Positions 20,969 through 29,130 of a stretch of DNA of 29,226 nucleotides are shown here, piece by piece (position 1 is the first letter of the stretch; each line of letters begins with the position of its first letter). Where the stretch lies: assembly GCA_035294225.1 (NCBI GenBank), contig DATGLH010000149.1, positions 1 through 29,226 on the forward strand. The letters are read 5' to 3'. The notes under the pieces are model-generated. The model saw nothing but the letters and a program-made list of their open reading frames with translations. It had not been told where the DNA came from and did not search any database. The translations under genes were made by a program, and so were the position numbers. Source of the DNA: Trebonia sp035294225. Lineage in GTDB: Bacteria; Actinomycetota; Actinomycetes; Streptosporangiales; Streptosporangiaceae.

Positions 20969-21799
20969 GTGGAGCCAGTGTCCCCGACGCTGTCCCGGCG
21001 CCACGCGGCCGGCGCGCCGAGCGCGCGCGGCATGCTGCTCACCCTACTCGGCGAGTTCGTGCTTCCCGCAGACGGCATGGCCTGGACGAGCGCCGTGCTC
21101 GCCGCCTTCGAGCGGCTCGGAGTGGCGGAGAAGGCCGCCAGGCAGGCGCTGATGCGCACCGCCAACGCCGGCTGGCTGCGGCCGGAGAAGATCGGCCGGC
21201 GCACCCGGTGGCAGCTCACGCCCGCCGCCCGCCAGCTGCTCACCGACGGCGCCGAACGCATCTACTCCTTCGGGCCCGTCCAGGACTGGGATGGCCAGTG
21301 GGTGCTCGTCGCGGTGCGCGTCCCCGAAAGCGACCGGCGCGCCCGCCACGTGGTGCGGACCCGCCTGGCATGGGCGGGGTTCGGCTCGCTCGGCCCCGGC
21401 CTGTGGATCAGCCCGCACACCGAACGCCAGCAGGAGGCGATCCGCGTGCTGCGGGAGGCGGGGGCGGGGGACGACGCGAACGTGTTCGTGGCCCGCCGTA
21501 CGGGGCTATCCGACACAAGGGCGATGGTGGCGGCGGCCTGGGACCTGCCGGCGATCGAAGCGGAGTACGAGCGGTTCGTCGCGGAGTTCGGGGGCAGGAC
21601 GCCGGGCGACGTGCTCGCCAGGCAGCTTGAGCTGGTGCACGCCTGGCGCCGGTTCCCCTCACTCGACCCGGCGCTGCCGCGTGAGCTGCTGCCCGCCCGC
21701 TGGACCGGCACGAGGGCGGCGGAGCTGTTCGCCGAACGCCACGAGCAGTGGCTGCCGGACTCCCGCCGCGAGTGGAAGCGCCTGAACGGCGCCGCCTGA
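20969..21799 (+). CDS. PaaX-family transcriptional repressor
   Basis: The 276-residue regulator starts at GTG 20969, with AGGAGA at 20955-20960. It has an N-terminal winged-helix region (GMLLTLLGEFVLPADGMAWT; LGVAEKAARQALMRTANAGW; LRPEKIGRRTRWQLT), the middle ferredoxin-like PaaX domain (WVLVAVRVPESDRRARHVVR; GFGSLGPGLWISPH) and the C-terminal helical domain (LELVHAWRRFPSLDPALPRE; LPARWTGTRAAELF). PaaX proteins respond to phenylacetyl-CoA or related aryl-CoA thioesters. Here the gene lies directly upstream of a benzoyl-CoA operon, so benzoyl-CoA or a pathway intermediate is the likely effector. A 14-bp duplication (CCTGAACGGCGCCG) spans its stop codon. The palindrome at 21838-21876 is its probable operator. 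Confidence 0.9.
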   Translation: MEPVSPTLSRRHAAGAPSARGMLLTLLGEFVLPADGMAWTSAVLAAFERLGVAEKAARQALMRTANAGWLRPEKIGRRTRWQLTPAARQLLTDGAERIYSFGPVQDWDGQWVLVAVRVPESDRRARHVVRTRLAWAGFGSLGPGLWISPHTERQQEAIRVLREAGAGDDANVFVARRTGLSDTRAMVAAAWDLPAIEAEYERFVAEFGGRTPGDVLARQLELVHAWRRFPSLDPALPRELLPARWTGTRAAELFAERHEQWLPDSRREWKRLNGAA

Positions 21800-21837
21800 A
21801 CGGCGCCGGCCGCGCGGGCGCGGCAACCCGGTGAAAA

Positions 21838-21876
21838 CTCTACGGAGTATTGACGATCCTTCGATATTCCGTAGAG
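21838..21876 (+). promoter_or_regulatory. Probable PaaX operator overlapping the box operon promoter
   Basis: CTCTACGGAGTAT (21838-21850) and ATATTCCGTAGAG (21864-21876) match as an inverted repeat at 12 of 13 positions, with a 13-bp spacer. TTGACG (21850-21855) and TAGAGC (21872-21877), 16 bp apart, fit -35 and -10 boxes. A repressor on the palindrome would cover both. The -10 ends 8 nt before the boxC ATG, so the mRNA is probably leaderless. Confidence 0.65.
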
Positions 21877-21885
21877 CATAGAGCC

Positions 21886-23973
21886 ATGGCACACGTGGAC
21901 TTCCGTACCGAGCCGGCGCGGTACAGGCACTGGCGGCTGTCGGCACGCGGCCCGGTGGCCACGCTCACCATGGACGTCGCCGAAGACGGCGGGCTGATGC
22001 CCGGCTACGAGCTCAAGCTGAACTCCTACGACCTGGGCGTGGACATCGAGCTGTACGATGCGGTCCAGCGGCTGCGGTTCGAGCATCCGGAGGTCCGCGC
22101 GGTCGTCCTCACCAGCGGCAAGGAGAAGATCTTCTGCGCGGGGGCGAACATCCGGATGCTGGCGGCGGCCTCGCATCCGTGGAAGGTGAACTTCTGCAAG
22201 TTCACCAACGAGACCCGCAACGGGATCGAGGACGCCACCGAGAACTCGGGCCAGACCTGGATCGCGGCGCTGAACGGCACCGCGTCCGGCGGCGGGTACG
22301 AGCTGGCGCTCGCCTGCGAGCACATCATGCTCGTCGACGACCGGTCGTCGGTGGTGTCGCTGCCCGAACTGCCGCTGCTCGGAGTGCTGCCCGGCACCGG
22401 CGGGCTGACCCGGGTGACCGACAAGCGGCACGTGCGCCGCGACCTCGCCGACTATTTCGCGACTAAGGCCGAGGGGATCGGCGGCAGGAAGGCGGTGGCG
22501 TGGCGCCTGGTCGATGAGGTCGTTCCCCGGGCGCAGTGGCAGCAGAAAGTTTCCGAACGGGCGGTGGCGGCTGCCCATGCGTCCGCCCGTCCGGCCGGCG
22601 GCGGACCGGGCATCGAGCTGACCCCGCTGGCCAAGGCGCGGACGGACGACGCGGTCACCTACACCCACGTGTCGGCGGCCCTGAATCGCGGCAGCGGGGT
22701 CGCCGAGATCACCGTCCGCGGGCCGGGCGCGGACGCGCCTTCGCCCGCGGACATGCACGCCCTCGGCGACAAGTTCTGGACGCTGGCGGTGACCCGGGAG
22801 CTGGATGACCTGATCCTGGACCTGCGCACCAACGAGACGGAGATCGGCACCTGGGTGCTGCGCACCCGCGGCGACGCCGGGCGCGTGCTCGCCCACGATG
22901 AGCTGCTGCTGGCCAGCACCGGCGGCGACTGGCTGGCCAACGAGATCGTGCTGTACCTCAAGCGCACGCTCAAGCGGCTGGACGTGACCAGCCGGTCGCT
23001 GATCGCGCTGATCGAGCCGGGGTCGTGCTTCGCCGGGTCGCTGCTGGAGCTGGCGCTGGCCGCCGACCGCTCGTACATGCTGTCCGGCGTGTTCGAGGAC
23101 GCCGGCCCGGACGACGCGCCGGCCACGGTCACCGTCGGCGGCATGAACCTGGGCCCGCTGCCGACGGGCAACGGGCTGACCCGGCTGGCGACCCGGTTCT
23201 ACGGCGACCCGGACGGGCTCGCGGCCGTCGAGAAACGAGCAGGGGAGCCGCTGGAGGCCGAGGACGCCGGGCAGCTCGGCCTGGTCACCTTCGCCCCCGA
23301 CGACATCGACTGGGACGAAGAGGTGCGGATCGCGATCGAGGAACGCTCGGCGTTCAGCCCCGACGCGCTGACGGGCCTGGAGGCGAACTACCGGTTCGCC
23401 GGGCCGGAGACGATCGAGACCAAGATCTTCGGGCGGCTGTCCGCCTGGCAGAACTGGATTTTCTACCGCCCGAACGCATCGGGCCCGGACGGCGCGCTGC
23501 GCAGGTACGGGACCGGGCAGCGGGCGGACTTCGACCGGAAGCGAGTGTTATCCGATGGCGACGCCCGACTACGCCGAGAAGATACCCAACAACGTCGGCC
23601 TGGCCGGGGACCGGCGGCTCCAGCGGGCCCTGGAGTCCTGGCAGCCCGACTTCCTGTCCTGGTGGCAGGCCATGGGGCCGGCCCTGCCGACCCGGGACGT
23701 GTACCTGCGCACCGCGGTCAACGTGGGCCGCGAGGGCTGGGCGCACTTCGCCTTCGTGCCGATGAGCTCCTACCGGTGGGGTATTTTCCTGGCGGAACGG
23801 GATCCGGACCGGCGGATCGCGTTCGGCGCGCACAAGGGCGAGCCGGCCTGGCAGAAGGTGCCCGGCGAATACCGCTCCGAACTGCGGCGGCTGATCGTCA
23901 TCCAGGGCGACACCGAGCCGGCCAGCGTGGAGCAGCAGCGCAACCTCGGCGCGACCGCGCCGTCGCTGTATGA
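21886..23973 (+). CDS. boxC: 2,3-epoxybenzoyl-CoA dihydrolase BoxC, with a lost stop codon and 3' run-on
   Basis: BoxC opens the ring of 2,3-epoxybenzoyl-CoA to 3,4-didehydroadipyl-CoA semialdehyde and formate. From ATG 21886 the first 554 residues match the BoxC layout: a crotonase-like half (about 20-270, with FCAGANIRMLAAASHPWK and LNGTASGGGYELALACEHIM) and a second half (about 290-550, with SLIALIEPGSCFAGSLLELA), ending RYGTGQRADFDRKRV, where family members stop. Instead the next codon is TTA (23548-23550), and the frame runs on for 141 residues of low-complexity Arg/Gly/Pro to 23973, overlapping boxB in another frame. TTA is rare in this DNA and one base from TAA or TGA. There is no clear Shine-Dalgarno; the promoter is leaderless-type. 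Confidence 0.88.
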   Translation: MAHVDFRTEPARYRHWRLSARGPVATLTMDVAEDGGLMPGYELKLNSYDLGVDIELYDAVQRLRFEHPEVRAVVLTSGKEKIFCAGANIRMLAAASHPWKVNFCKFTNETRNGIEDATENSGQTWIAALNGTASGGGYELALACEHIMLVDDRSSVVSLPELPLLGVLPGTGGLTRVTDKRHVRRDLADYFATKAEGIGGRKAVAWRLVDEVVPRAQWQQKVSERAVAAAHASARPAGGGPGIELTPLAKARTDDAVTYTHVSAALNRGSGVAEITVRGPGADAPSPADMHALGDKFWTLAVTRELDDLILDLRTNETEIGTWVLRTRGDAGRVLAHDELLLASTGGDWLANEIVLYLKRTLKRLDVTSRSLIALIEPGSCFAGSLLELALAADRSYMLSGVFEDAGPDDAPATVTVGGMNLGPLPTGNGLTRLATRFYGDPDGLAAVEKRAGEPLEAEDAGQLGLVTFAPDDIDWDEEVRIAIEERSAFSPDALTGLEANYRFAGPETIETKIFGRLSAWQNWIFYRPNASGPDGALRRYGTGQRADFDRKRVLSDGDARLRREDTQQRRPGRGPAAPAGPGVLAARLPVLVAGHGAGPADPGRVPAHRGQRGPRGLGALRLRADELLPVGYFPGGTGSGPADRVRRAQGRAGLAEGARRIPLRTAAADRHPGRHRAGQRGAAAQPRRDRAVAV

Positions 23974-24970
23974 CCTGCGCAACCTGTTCCAGGTCAACGT
24001 GGAAGAGGGCCGCCACCTGTGGGCGATGGTGTACCTGCTGCACGCCTACTTCGGCCGGGAGGGCCGCGAGGAGGCCGCCGAGCTGCTGCACCGCAACTCC
24101 GGCAGCACCGACGCGCCGCGGATCCTGGGGGCGTTCAACGAGGAGACCCCGGACTGGCTGTCGTTCTTCATGTTCACCTACTTCACCGACCGGGACGGCA
24201 AGTACCAGCTCGGCACCCTCAAGGAAAGCGCCTTCGATCCGCTGAGCAGGACGTGCGAGTTCATGCTCAAGGAAGAGGCCCACCACATGTTCGTCGGCAC
24301 CACCGGCGTCGACCGGGTGGTGGAGCGCACCGCGCAGGTCATGGTGGAAAACGACACCGACGACGTGGCCGGCTACGGGGTGATCCCGCTGCCCATCATC
24401 CAGAAGTACCTCAACTTCCACTACAGCGTCTCCCTCGACCTGTTCGGGGGGGAGACCTCCACGAACGTCGCCAACTACTACACCGCCGGGCTGAAAGGCC
24501 GCTGGATGGAGGAACGGCGCAAGGACGACCACGTCCTGGCCGACGACTCGATCATGGTGGACGCGCTGGTCGACGGCCAGATCGGGCAGACCGAGGTGCC
24601 GGCCCTGACCGGGCTGAACACCGACCTGCGCCGGCAGTACATCGCCGACTGCGAGGGCGGTGTGAAGCGGTGGAACCGCATCCTCGCCGACGCCGGCCTG
24701 CCGCAGCGCCTGACGCTGCCGCACGTGGCGTTCAACCGGAAGGTCGGCGCGTTCGCCGGCATCGAGGCGTCGCCCGCCGGGGAGAAGCTGCCGGCGCAGG
24801 AGTGGGAGGCCCGCAAGGGGCAGTGGCTGCCGACCGAGGTCGACAAGACGTTCGTCCGCTCGCTCATGCAGCCGGTCTACGAGCGCGGCAAGATCGCCGC
24901 CTGGCTCGCCCCGCCGCGCAACGGCATCAACGGCAAGCCGTTCGATTACGAGTACGTTCACCTTTCGTAG
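23555..24970 (+). CDS. boxB: Benzoyl-CoA 2,3-epoxidase, oxygenase component BoxB
   Basis: BoxB is the diiron oxygenase that epoxidises benzoyl-CoA with electrons from the BoxA reductase. The 471-residue protein begins MATPDYAEKIPNNVGLAGDR. It carries the diiron-ligand motifs VNVEEGRHLW (Glu150/Glu151, His154) and EFMLKEEAHHMFVG (Glu240/Glu241, His243/His244), plus FNEETPDWLSFFMFTYFTDR and LNFHYSVSLDLFGGE, all typical of BoxB. The length fits the family. GGAAGCGAG precedes the ATG at about 10 nt, inside the end of the boxC region. Its first 419 nt overlap the run-on part of boxC. No boxA reductase is present in this window. Confidence 0.95.
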   Translation: MATPDYAEKIPNNVGLAGDRRLQRALESWQPDFLSWWQAMGPALPTRDVYLRTAVNVGREGWAHFAFVPMSSYRWGIFLAERDPDRRIAFGAHKGEPAWQKVPGEYRSELRRLIVIQGDTEPASVEQQRNLGATAPSLYDLRNLFQVNVEEGRHLWAMVYLLHAYFGREGREEAAELLHRNSGSTDAPRILGAFNEETPDWLSFFMFTYFTDRDGKYQLGTLKESAFDPLSRTCEFMLKEEAHHMFVGTTGVDRVVERTAQVMVENDTDDVAGYGVIPLPIIQKYLNFHYSVSLDLFGGETSTNVANYYTAGLKGRWMEERRKDDHVLADDSIMVDALVDGQIGQTEVPALTGLNTDLRRQYIADCEGGVKRWNRILADAGLPQRLTLPHVAFNRKVGAFAGIEASPAGEKLPAQEWEARKGQWLPTEVDKTFVRSLMQPVYERGKIAAWLAPPRNGINGKPFDYEYVHLS

Positions 24971-24990
24971 CTTCCCCGAAGGCGGCGGCA

Positions 24991-26529
24991 ATGGCGCTGT
25001 TCAACGCATGTGAGTACCTGCTCGACCGGCGGCTGGCCGCCGGGGACGGGCAGCGCACCGCGCTCACCGGGCCGGCGGGCGAGGTGACCTACGCCGAGCT
25101 GCACGACCGCGTCCGGCGCACCGCGGCCGGGCTCCGCGAGATCGGCCTGCAACCGGAGCAGCGGATGCTCATGGTGATGGCCGACTCGCCGGACTTCGTC
25201 GTGATGTACCTGGCGGCGATGCGGATGGGCGCGATCCCGGTGCCGGTGTCGACGATGCTGCACGCCGACGGCATCGCGCAACTGCTCCACGACAGCCGTG
25301 CGCGTTTCCTCGCGGTCAGCCACGAATTCGCCGCCGCGGCGGGGCAGGCCGCCGCGGCGGCACCCGAGCTCACCGGGATCCTCGCCGACACCGCGATCGA
25401 CGCGCGCGTGCCTGTATACCAGTTCGACGCCCTCGGCGGCGGCGACGAGTCGGTATACGGAACGTCGCCGGACTCCCCGGCGTTCTGGCTGTACACCTCG
25501 GGCACCACGGGGACCCCGAAGGGCGCCATGCACCGGCACGCGTCGGTCCAGGTGGTCTGCGAGACCTACGGCTCACAGGTGCTCGGCATCGGCCCTGACG
25601 ACCGGTGCCTGTCGGCGGCCAAGGCCTTCTTCGCCTACGGGCTCGGCAACTCGGTGCTGTTCCCGATGTCGGCCGGCGCGGCGGCCGTGCTGGTGCCGTC
25701 CCCGGCGAAGCCGGATCTCATCGCCGAGGCCGCGGCCAAGTACGGGGCGACCCTGTTCTTCGCGGGGCCCACGTTCTTCGCGAACATGCTGCGCGCTGGG
25801 CTGCCGCCGGACGCGCTGGCCGGCGTCCGGCTGGCCGCCTCGGCCGGCGAGGCGCTCCCGGCGTCGCTGCAAGAGCGGTGGACATCGCACTTCGGGGTGG
25901 ACATCCTCGACGGCATCGGGATGACCGAGACGCTGCACATCTTCCTGTCCAACCGGCCCGGCGAGGTGCGGCCGGGGACCACGGGCGTCGCCGTGCCGGG
26001 CTACCACCTGAAGCTGGTCGACGAGGACAGCGGCGCCGAGATCACCGGCGCCGGCGTCCCGGGCACCCTGTTCGTGCGCGGCGAGTCGGCGGCGACCGGC
26101 TACTGGGCCCGGTATGAGGCGTCCCGGCTGGTGTTTCAGGGGGAGTGGCTGCGCACGGGCGATACCTACGTCCGGGACGCCGACGGGTACTACGCTTGCC
26201 TGGGCCGCACCGGTGACATGATCAAGGCCGGCGGCATCTGGGTGTCCCCGATGGAGGTGGAGGCAAGGCTGCTGGCGCATCCGTCGGTTGCCCAGGCGGC
26301 CGTGGTCGCGGCGCGCGACGCGGACGGGCTGGAGAAGCCGGTCGCCTACGTGATCCTGGCGCCCGGCCAGGCGGCGACCGAGGCGGAGCTGATCGAGTTC
26401 TGCCGCGCGGGGCTGCCGTCTTACCAGCGCCCGCGCGCCGTGGTGTTCACCGACAGCTTCCCCACCACCGCGACCGGCAAGGTGCGGCGGGTCGAGCTGC
26501 GCAAGATGGCCGCCTCGGTGCTCATCTAG
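24991..26529 (+). CDS. Benzoate-CoA ligase (ANL superfamily)
   Basis: This enzyme activates benzoate with ATP and CoA to benzoyl-CoA, the entry step of the box pathway. The 512-residue protein has the AMP-binding P-loop YTSGTTGTPKGAMHRH (about 168), the aryl pocket segments FFAYGLGNSVLFPMSAGA and LFFAGPTFFANML, the adenylate motif DGIGMTETLHIFLSNRPGE, the hinge LRTGDTYVRDADGYYACLGR, and the C-terminal catalytic lysine in TTATGKVRR. The SGTTG core and the SNRPGE stretch are characteristic of benzoate and 4-hydroxybenzoate ligases. The Met at 24991 aligns with family starts (MALFNACEYLLDRRL); the open frame upstream is a boxB shadow. It starts 20 nt after boxB, so it belongs to the same operon. 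Confidence 0.93.
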   Translation: MALFNACEYLLDRRLAAGDGQRTALTGPAGEVTYAELHDRVRRTAAGLREIGLQPEQRMLMVMADSPDFVVMYLAAMRMGAIPVPVSTMLHADGIAQLLHDSRARFLAVSHEFAAAAGQAAAAAPELTGILADTAIDARVPVYQFDALGGGDESVYGTSPDSPAFWLYTSGTTGTPKGAMHRHASVQVVCETYGSQVLGIGPDDRCLSAAKAFFAYGLGNSVLFPMSAGAAAVLVPSPAKPDLIAEAAAKYGATLFFAGPTFFANMLRAGLPPDALAGVRLAASAGEALPASLQERWTSHFGVDILDGIGMTETLHIFLSNRPGEVRPGTTGVAVPGYHLKLVDEDSGAEITGAGVPGTLFVRGESAATGYWARYEASRLVFQGEWLRTGDTYVRDADGYYACLGRTGDMIKAGGIWVSPMEVEARLLAHPSVAQAAVVAARDADGLEKPVAYVILAPGQAATEAELIEFCRAGLPSYQRPRAVVFTDSFPTTATGKVRRVELRKMAASVLI

Positions 26530-26566
26530 GGCGCCCGGCTGAGACAGGGCTCGGATAGGAGGGCTG

Positions 26567-27424
26567 ATGCTGGACGGGTTCCCGCTCGTCGACGTGCACC
26601 TGCACGCCGCCCGGCTGCCGACCCTGAAACAGGCGTGGCGGGACTGGGCGCGGGACTTCGGCGACCCGGCGGTCCTGGACCAGGTCTACGACGAGGCGGG
26701 CACCATCGACCCGCGGGCGTTCGACGCCTACCTCGCCGGGGAGGGCGTCGACGTCGCGCTGCTGTTCTCCGAGTACAGCCCCAAGGTGACCGGCATCCAG
26801 CCGATCGAGGACGTCCTGCCCGTCAGCGCGGTCAACCCGGACCGGATCAAGGTCGTCGGAAGCGTCAACCCGCACCTGCACTACCCGGTCGACGAGGAGG
26901 TCCGCCGCCAGCTCGACCTGGGCGCGGTCGCGCTGAAGATCCACCCGGTGCACGCGGGGTTCGCCGCCAGCGACCGCGCGATGTACCCGGCCTACGAGGT
27001 CTGCCAGGCGGCCGGCGTCCCGCTCGTCGTGCACTGCGGGACGTCCACCTTCCCGGGCTCGTCCAACAAGTTCGCGGACCCGGTGTACCTTGACGACGTG
27101 CTGCGCGACTTCCGGCGGCTGAACGTGGTGCTGGCGCACGGCGGCCGCGGCTGGTGGTATGACGCGGCGGCGTTCATGGCCCTGTCCAGCGACAGGGTCT
27201 GGATTGAGCTGTCCGGGCTGCCGCCGTCCCGGCTGCGCGAGTACTACGCCAGGCACAACTGGGCCAGGCTCACCCGGCGGATGATCTTCGCGACCGACTG
27301 GCCTGGTGTCCCGGGCATCGCGGCGAACGCCAGGGCGGTGCGGGCGCTGTGCCCGGACGAGGCCACCGCGGGGCTGGTCCTCGCGGGCAACGCGATGCGC
27401 GTCTACAACCTGAAGGCCTCGTGA
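26567..27424 (+). CDS. Amidohydrolase-family (amidohydrolase 2) metal-dependent enzyme in the box operon
   Basis: The 285-residue TIM-barrel protein starts with AGGAGG about 5 nt before ATG 26567. It has the metal-binding HxH in PLVDVHLHAARLP (near residue 10), ALKIHPVHAGFAASD, PLVVHCGTSTFPGSSNKFAD (metal His), VVLAHGGRGWWYDAAAF and the late aspartate MIFATDWPGVPG. This family includes hydrolases and decarboxylases of aromatic or ring-opened acids (ACMSD-like and gamma-resorcylate decarboxylase-like). Its position 37 nt after the benzoate-CoA ligase implies co-transcription. A role in handling a benzoyl-CoA pathway intermediate or an aromatic precursor is inferred. Substrate unknown. Confidence 0.88.
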   Translation: MLDGFPLVDVHLHAARLPTLKQAWRDWARDFGDPAVLDQVYDEAGTIDPRAFDAYLAGEGVDVALLFSEYSPKVTGIQPIEDVLPVSAVNPDRIKVVGSVNPHLHYPVDEEVRRQLDLGAVALKIHPVHAGFAASDRAMYPAYEVCQAAGVPLVVHCGTSTFPGSSNKFADPVYLDDVLRDFRRLNVVLAHGGRGWWYDAAAFMALSSDRVWIELSGLPPSRLREYYARHNWARLTRRMIFATDWPGVPGIAANARAVRALCPDEATAGLVLAGNAMRVYNLKAS

Positions 27425-27445
27425 TAGGCACCGACACCGTGACGC

Positions 27446-27480
27446 GGCCGGGTGCCGGCTACCCGGCCCGCTGGAGCGGG
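27446..27480 (+). terminator. Candidate terminator hairpins after the box operon
   Basis: GGCCGGGT (27446-27453) pairs with ACCCGGCC (27461-27468) around a 7-nt loop. CCCGCT/AGCGGG (27467-27480) forms an adjacent, partly alternative hairpin. They lie 22 nt after the amidohydrolase stop. There is no T-tract, so termination is uncertain. Confidence 0.4.
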
Positions 27481-27575
27481 CACGTCGGCGGGGCGCGGCC
27501 GCGGACCTGGCGTGAGCCGGGCCGCCGGCTCGGACCGTGGCCGGAACGGGCGCGGCAGGACGGAGGGAGAGGCCC

Positions 27576-28307
27576 GTGCCGGACTGGGAATATCTGACGA
27601 TCGCCCCTCGTGAGCCGGCCGGCCCGTCAGAGGCGCAGCTCGCCGCGTTCCTCTTGGACCTGCACCGCTACGCGGTCATCGGCGAACGGTACACGCTGAT
27701 CAGCAGCCCCGTCGCTGAGATAAGCCGGTCCGGCCGGTACCTGCGGTTCCCCTGGCCGCCCGACGAGCTGGATCCGCCCGGGTATGCGAGTCACCTGGTA
27801 AGCGGGCCTGAGCTGACGGCGGGCACCGTCGTGGGCGGCTGGCTGACTGTCGTGGACCAGCTACGCGATGATCTGGTGCGGCGCCCGGCGACCGTGCATT
27901 ATGACGGCCCCGACCTCGATGGGGTGCTGCGGGCGCTGCCGGGCGCGGCCGTCGGCACCGCCGACGTATTCGTCCTGGCCTGGCCCGGCCCGTCGGTCGA
28001 CCACCGGGCAGCGGTCCGCATCGCCGACGCCGTTGGCGTGGCTGTTCTCGCGGCACCGGTGGACTACCGGGTGTTCAATGGCGGATGGTCCGCGTACCGG
28101 GAAAGGCCGCCTTCCGGCTGGGAAGAAGAACCGGGAACCGGGGCTGGCGATGACACGGACCCTGACCTGGAGCATGCCGTCCAGTGGTCGTTCGATGCCT
28201 GGTCCGGGGTGGGCGGCCGTGGCGCTGTTTGCTACGCCGCCCCCCTGTGCGAGGTGCTGCACCGCCATCTCGGCCCCGACCTGATCTACGCGTCCGACTT
28301 CGTCTGA
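27576..28307 (+). CDS. Hypothetical soluble protein
   Basis: The 243-residue protein starts at GTG 27576, preceded by GGAGGGAGAGG. It begins VPDWEYLTIAPREPAGPSEA and is a mixed alpha/beta protein with no signal peptide or membrane segment. Notable segments are LLDLHRYAVIGERYTLISSP, RYLRFPWPPDELDPPGY, VRIADAVGVAVLAAPVDYRV and the C-terminal LEHAVQWSFDAWSGVGGRGA and VLHRHLGPDLIYASDFV. I do not recognise the family. The amino-acid composition is ordinary (Tyr, Trp, Phe, Asp present), so it is very likely a real gene. It is 151 nt downstream of the box operon on the same strand, past two possible hairpins; co-expression is possible but not shown. Confidence 0.75.
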   Translation: MPDWEYLTIAPREPAGPSEAQLAAFLLDLHRYAVIGERYTLISSPVAEISRSGRYLRFPWPPDELDPPGYASHLVSGPELTAGTVVGGWLTVVDQLRDDLVRRPATVHYDGPDLDGVLRALPGAAVGTADVFVLAWPGPSVDHRAAVRIADAVGVAVLAAPVDYRVFNGGWSAYRERPPSGWEEEPGTGAGDDTDPDLEHAVQWSFDAWSGVGGRGAVCYAAPLCEVLHRHLGPDLIYASDFV

Positions 28308-28867
28308 GCGTTGGATGAATGGGCTCACGGGCGCGGCACTGCTCAGCGACCCGGACGCGGCGGACCGGCACGGCGGACGCCGCCTGGATAACCACGGGAT
28401 CGCCGGGTTGGCGATCTGTTCCCGGCTACGTTGCTTGTGCCTGGCCGCCTGGCTCGGCGCCAGGGCGGATCGCTCGACAGGGGTGCAGGGCTTCCAGGGC
28501 TGGCGGCCGGCCGGCGCCGGGACGCGCTGGCCGGGTGCCGTCGCGGCTGGCGGCTGGTTCCGCTGAGGAGCCTGTGCGGCGGGCGATGGGGCGGCCGTGG
28601 GGACCGCGGAGAACCTTCCCGGCGAGGAGATGACGTCGCTGCTGCCCGCGGGGCCGTCCAGGCGGCGCGCGTCCGCCAGGCGGCGCGGCCAGCTGCCGGT
28701 GACCTTGTCCAGGACGTCCGCATCGACGGCGCGCACCAGGGTCCGGATCCGGGTCCCGCTCGGCGCGATGATCTTCCGGCGCAGCGGATGGCGCCTCCCG
28801 CTGACCGGCAATCCCTGGCTGCCGCCCCCGGCGCCGATGGCGGGCCGGGAAGTGGGCCGGACAGGCG
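28308..28867. other. Region without a convincing intact gene
   Basis: These 560 bp contain several overlapping open frames on both strands, none with a ribosome binding site and protein-like composition throughout. The start of one plus-strand frame (28315, MNGLTGAALLSDPDAADRHG) looks coding for about 30 residues and then degrades into Arg/Gly-rich sequence. It may be decayed coding DNA linked to the fragment that follows. Confidence 0.4.
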
Positions 28868-29098
28868 ATGGCCCGGCTGGCCGGCGAGCCGGGCTTCGCC
28901 GGACCGAACTTCGGGAAGCTGGCCGGGTTGCCGGCCCGCGCGAGCCCGGCTGCCGACCGGGCCGCCGTGAAGGCGGCTGTGATGACCGCGCAGGACGCGA
29001 AGGCCGGCGGGTGCGCGCACACCCAGGGAGCGGCCGTCACCTGGACCACGCCGGCCGGGCTCACCTACCACAAGGAACCGCGCTGCTATCCAGTCTGA
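28868..29098 (+). pseudogene. Possible C-terminal fragment of a DUF222/HNH-endonuclease-like gene
   Basis: A 76-residue frame runs from ATG 28868 to 29098. Its end, AVTWTTPAGLTYHKEPRCYP, recalls the C-terminal tail of actinobacterial DUF222/HNH (13E12-type) proteins, which commonly finish with a WTTPxGRTY...RYP motif. The HNH residues themselves and the DUF222 domain are absent, and upstream sequence in the same frame is closed. It is therefore most likely a decayed 3' remnant, or a small unrelated protein. The ATG has no good Shine-Dalgarno. Confidence 0.35.
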
Positions 29099-29130
29099 TC
29101 GGAGATCGGGCGCGGCCGTGACATAACCGC

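Noticed and set aside
21262..22896. A 544-codon minus-strand frame opposite paaX and boxC
   Set aside because: It has no start signals or domains and is antisense to two clearly recognised genes.
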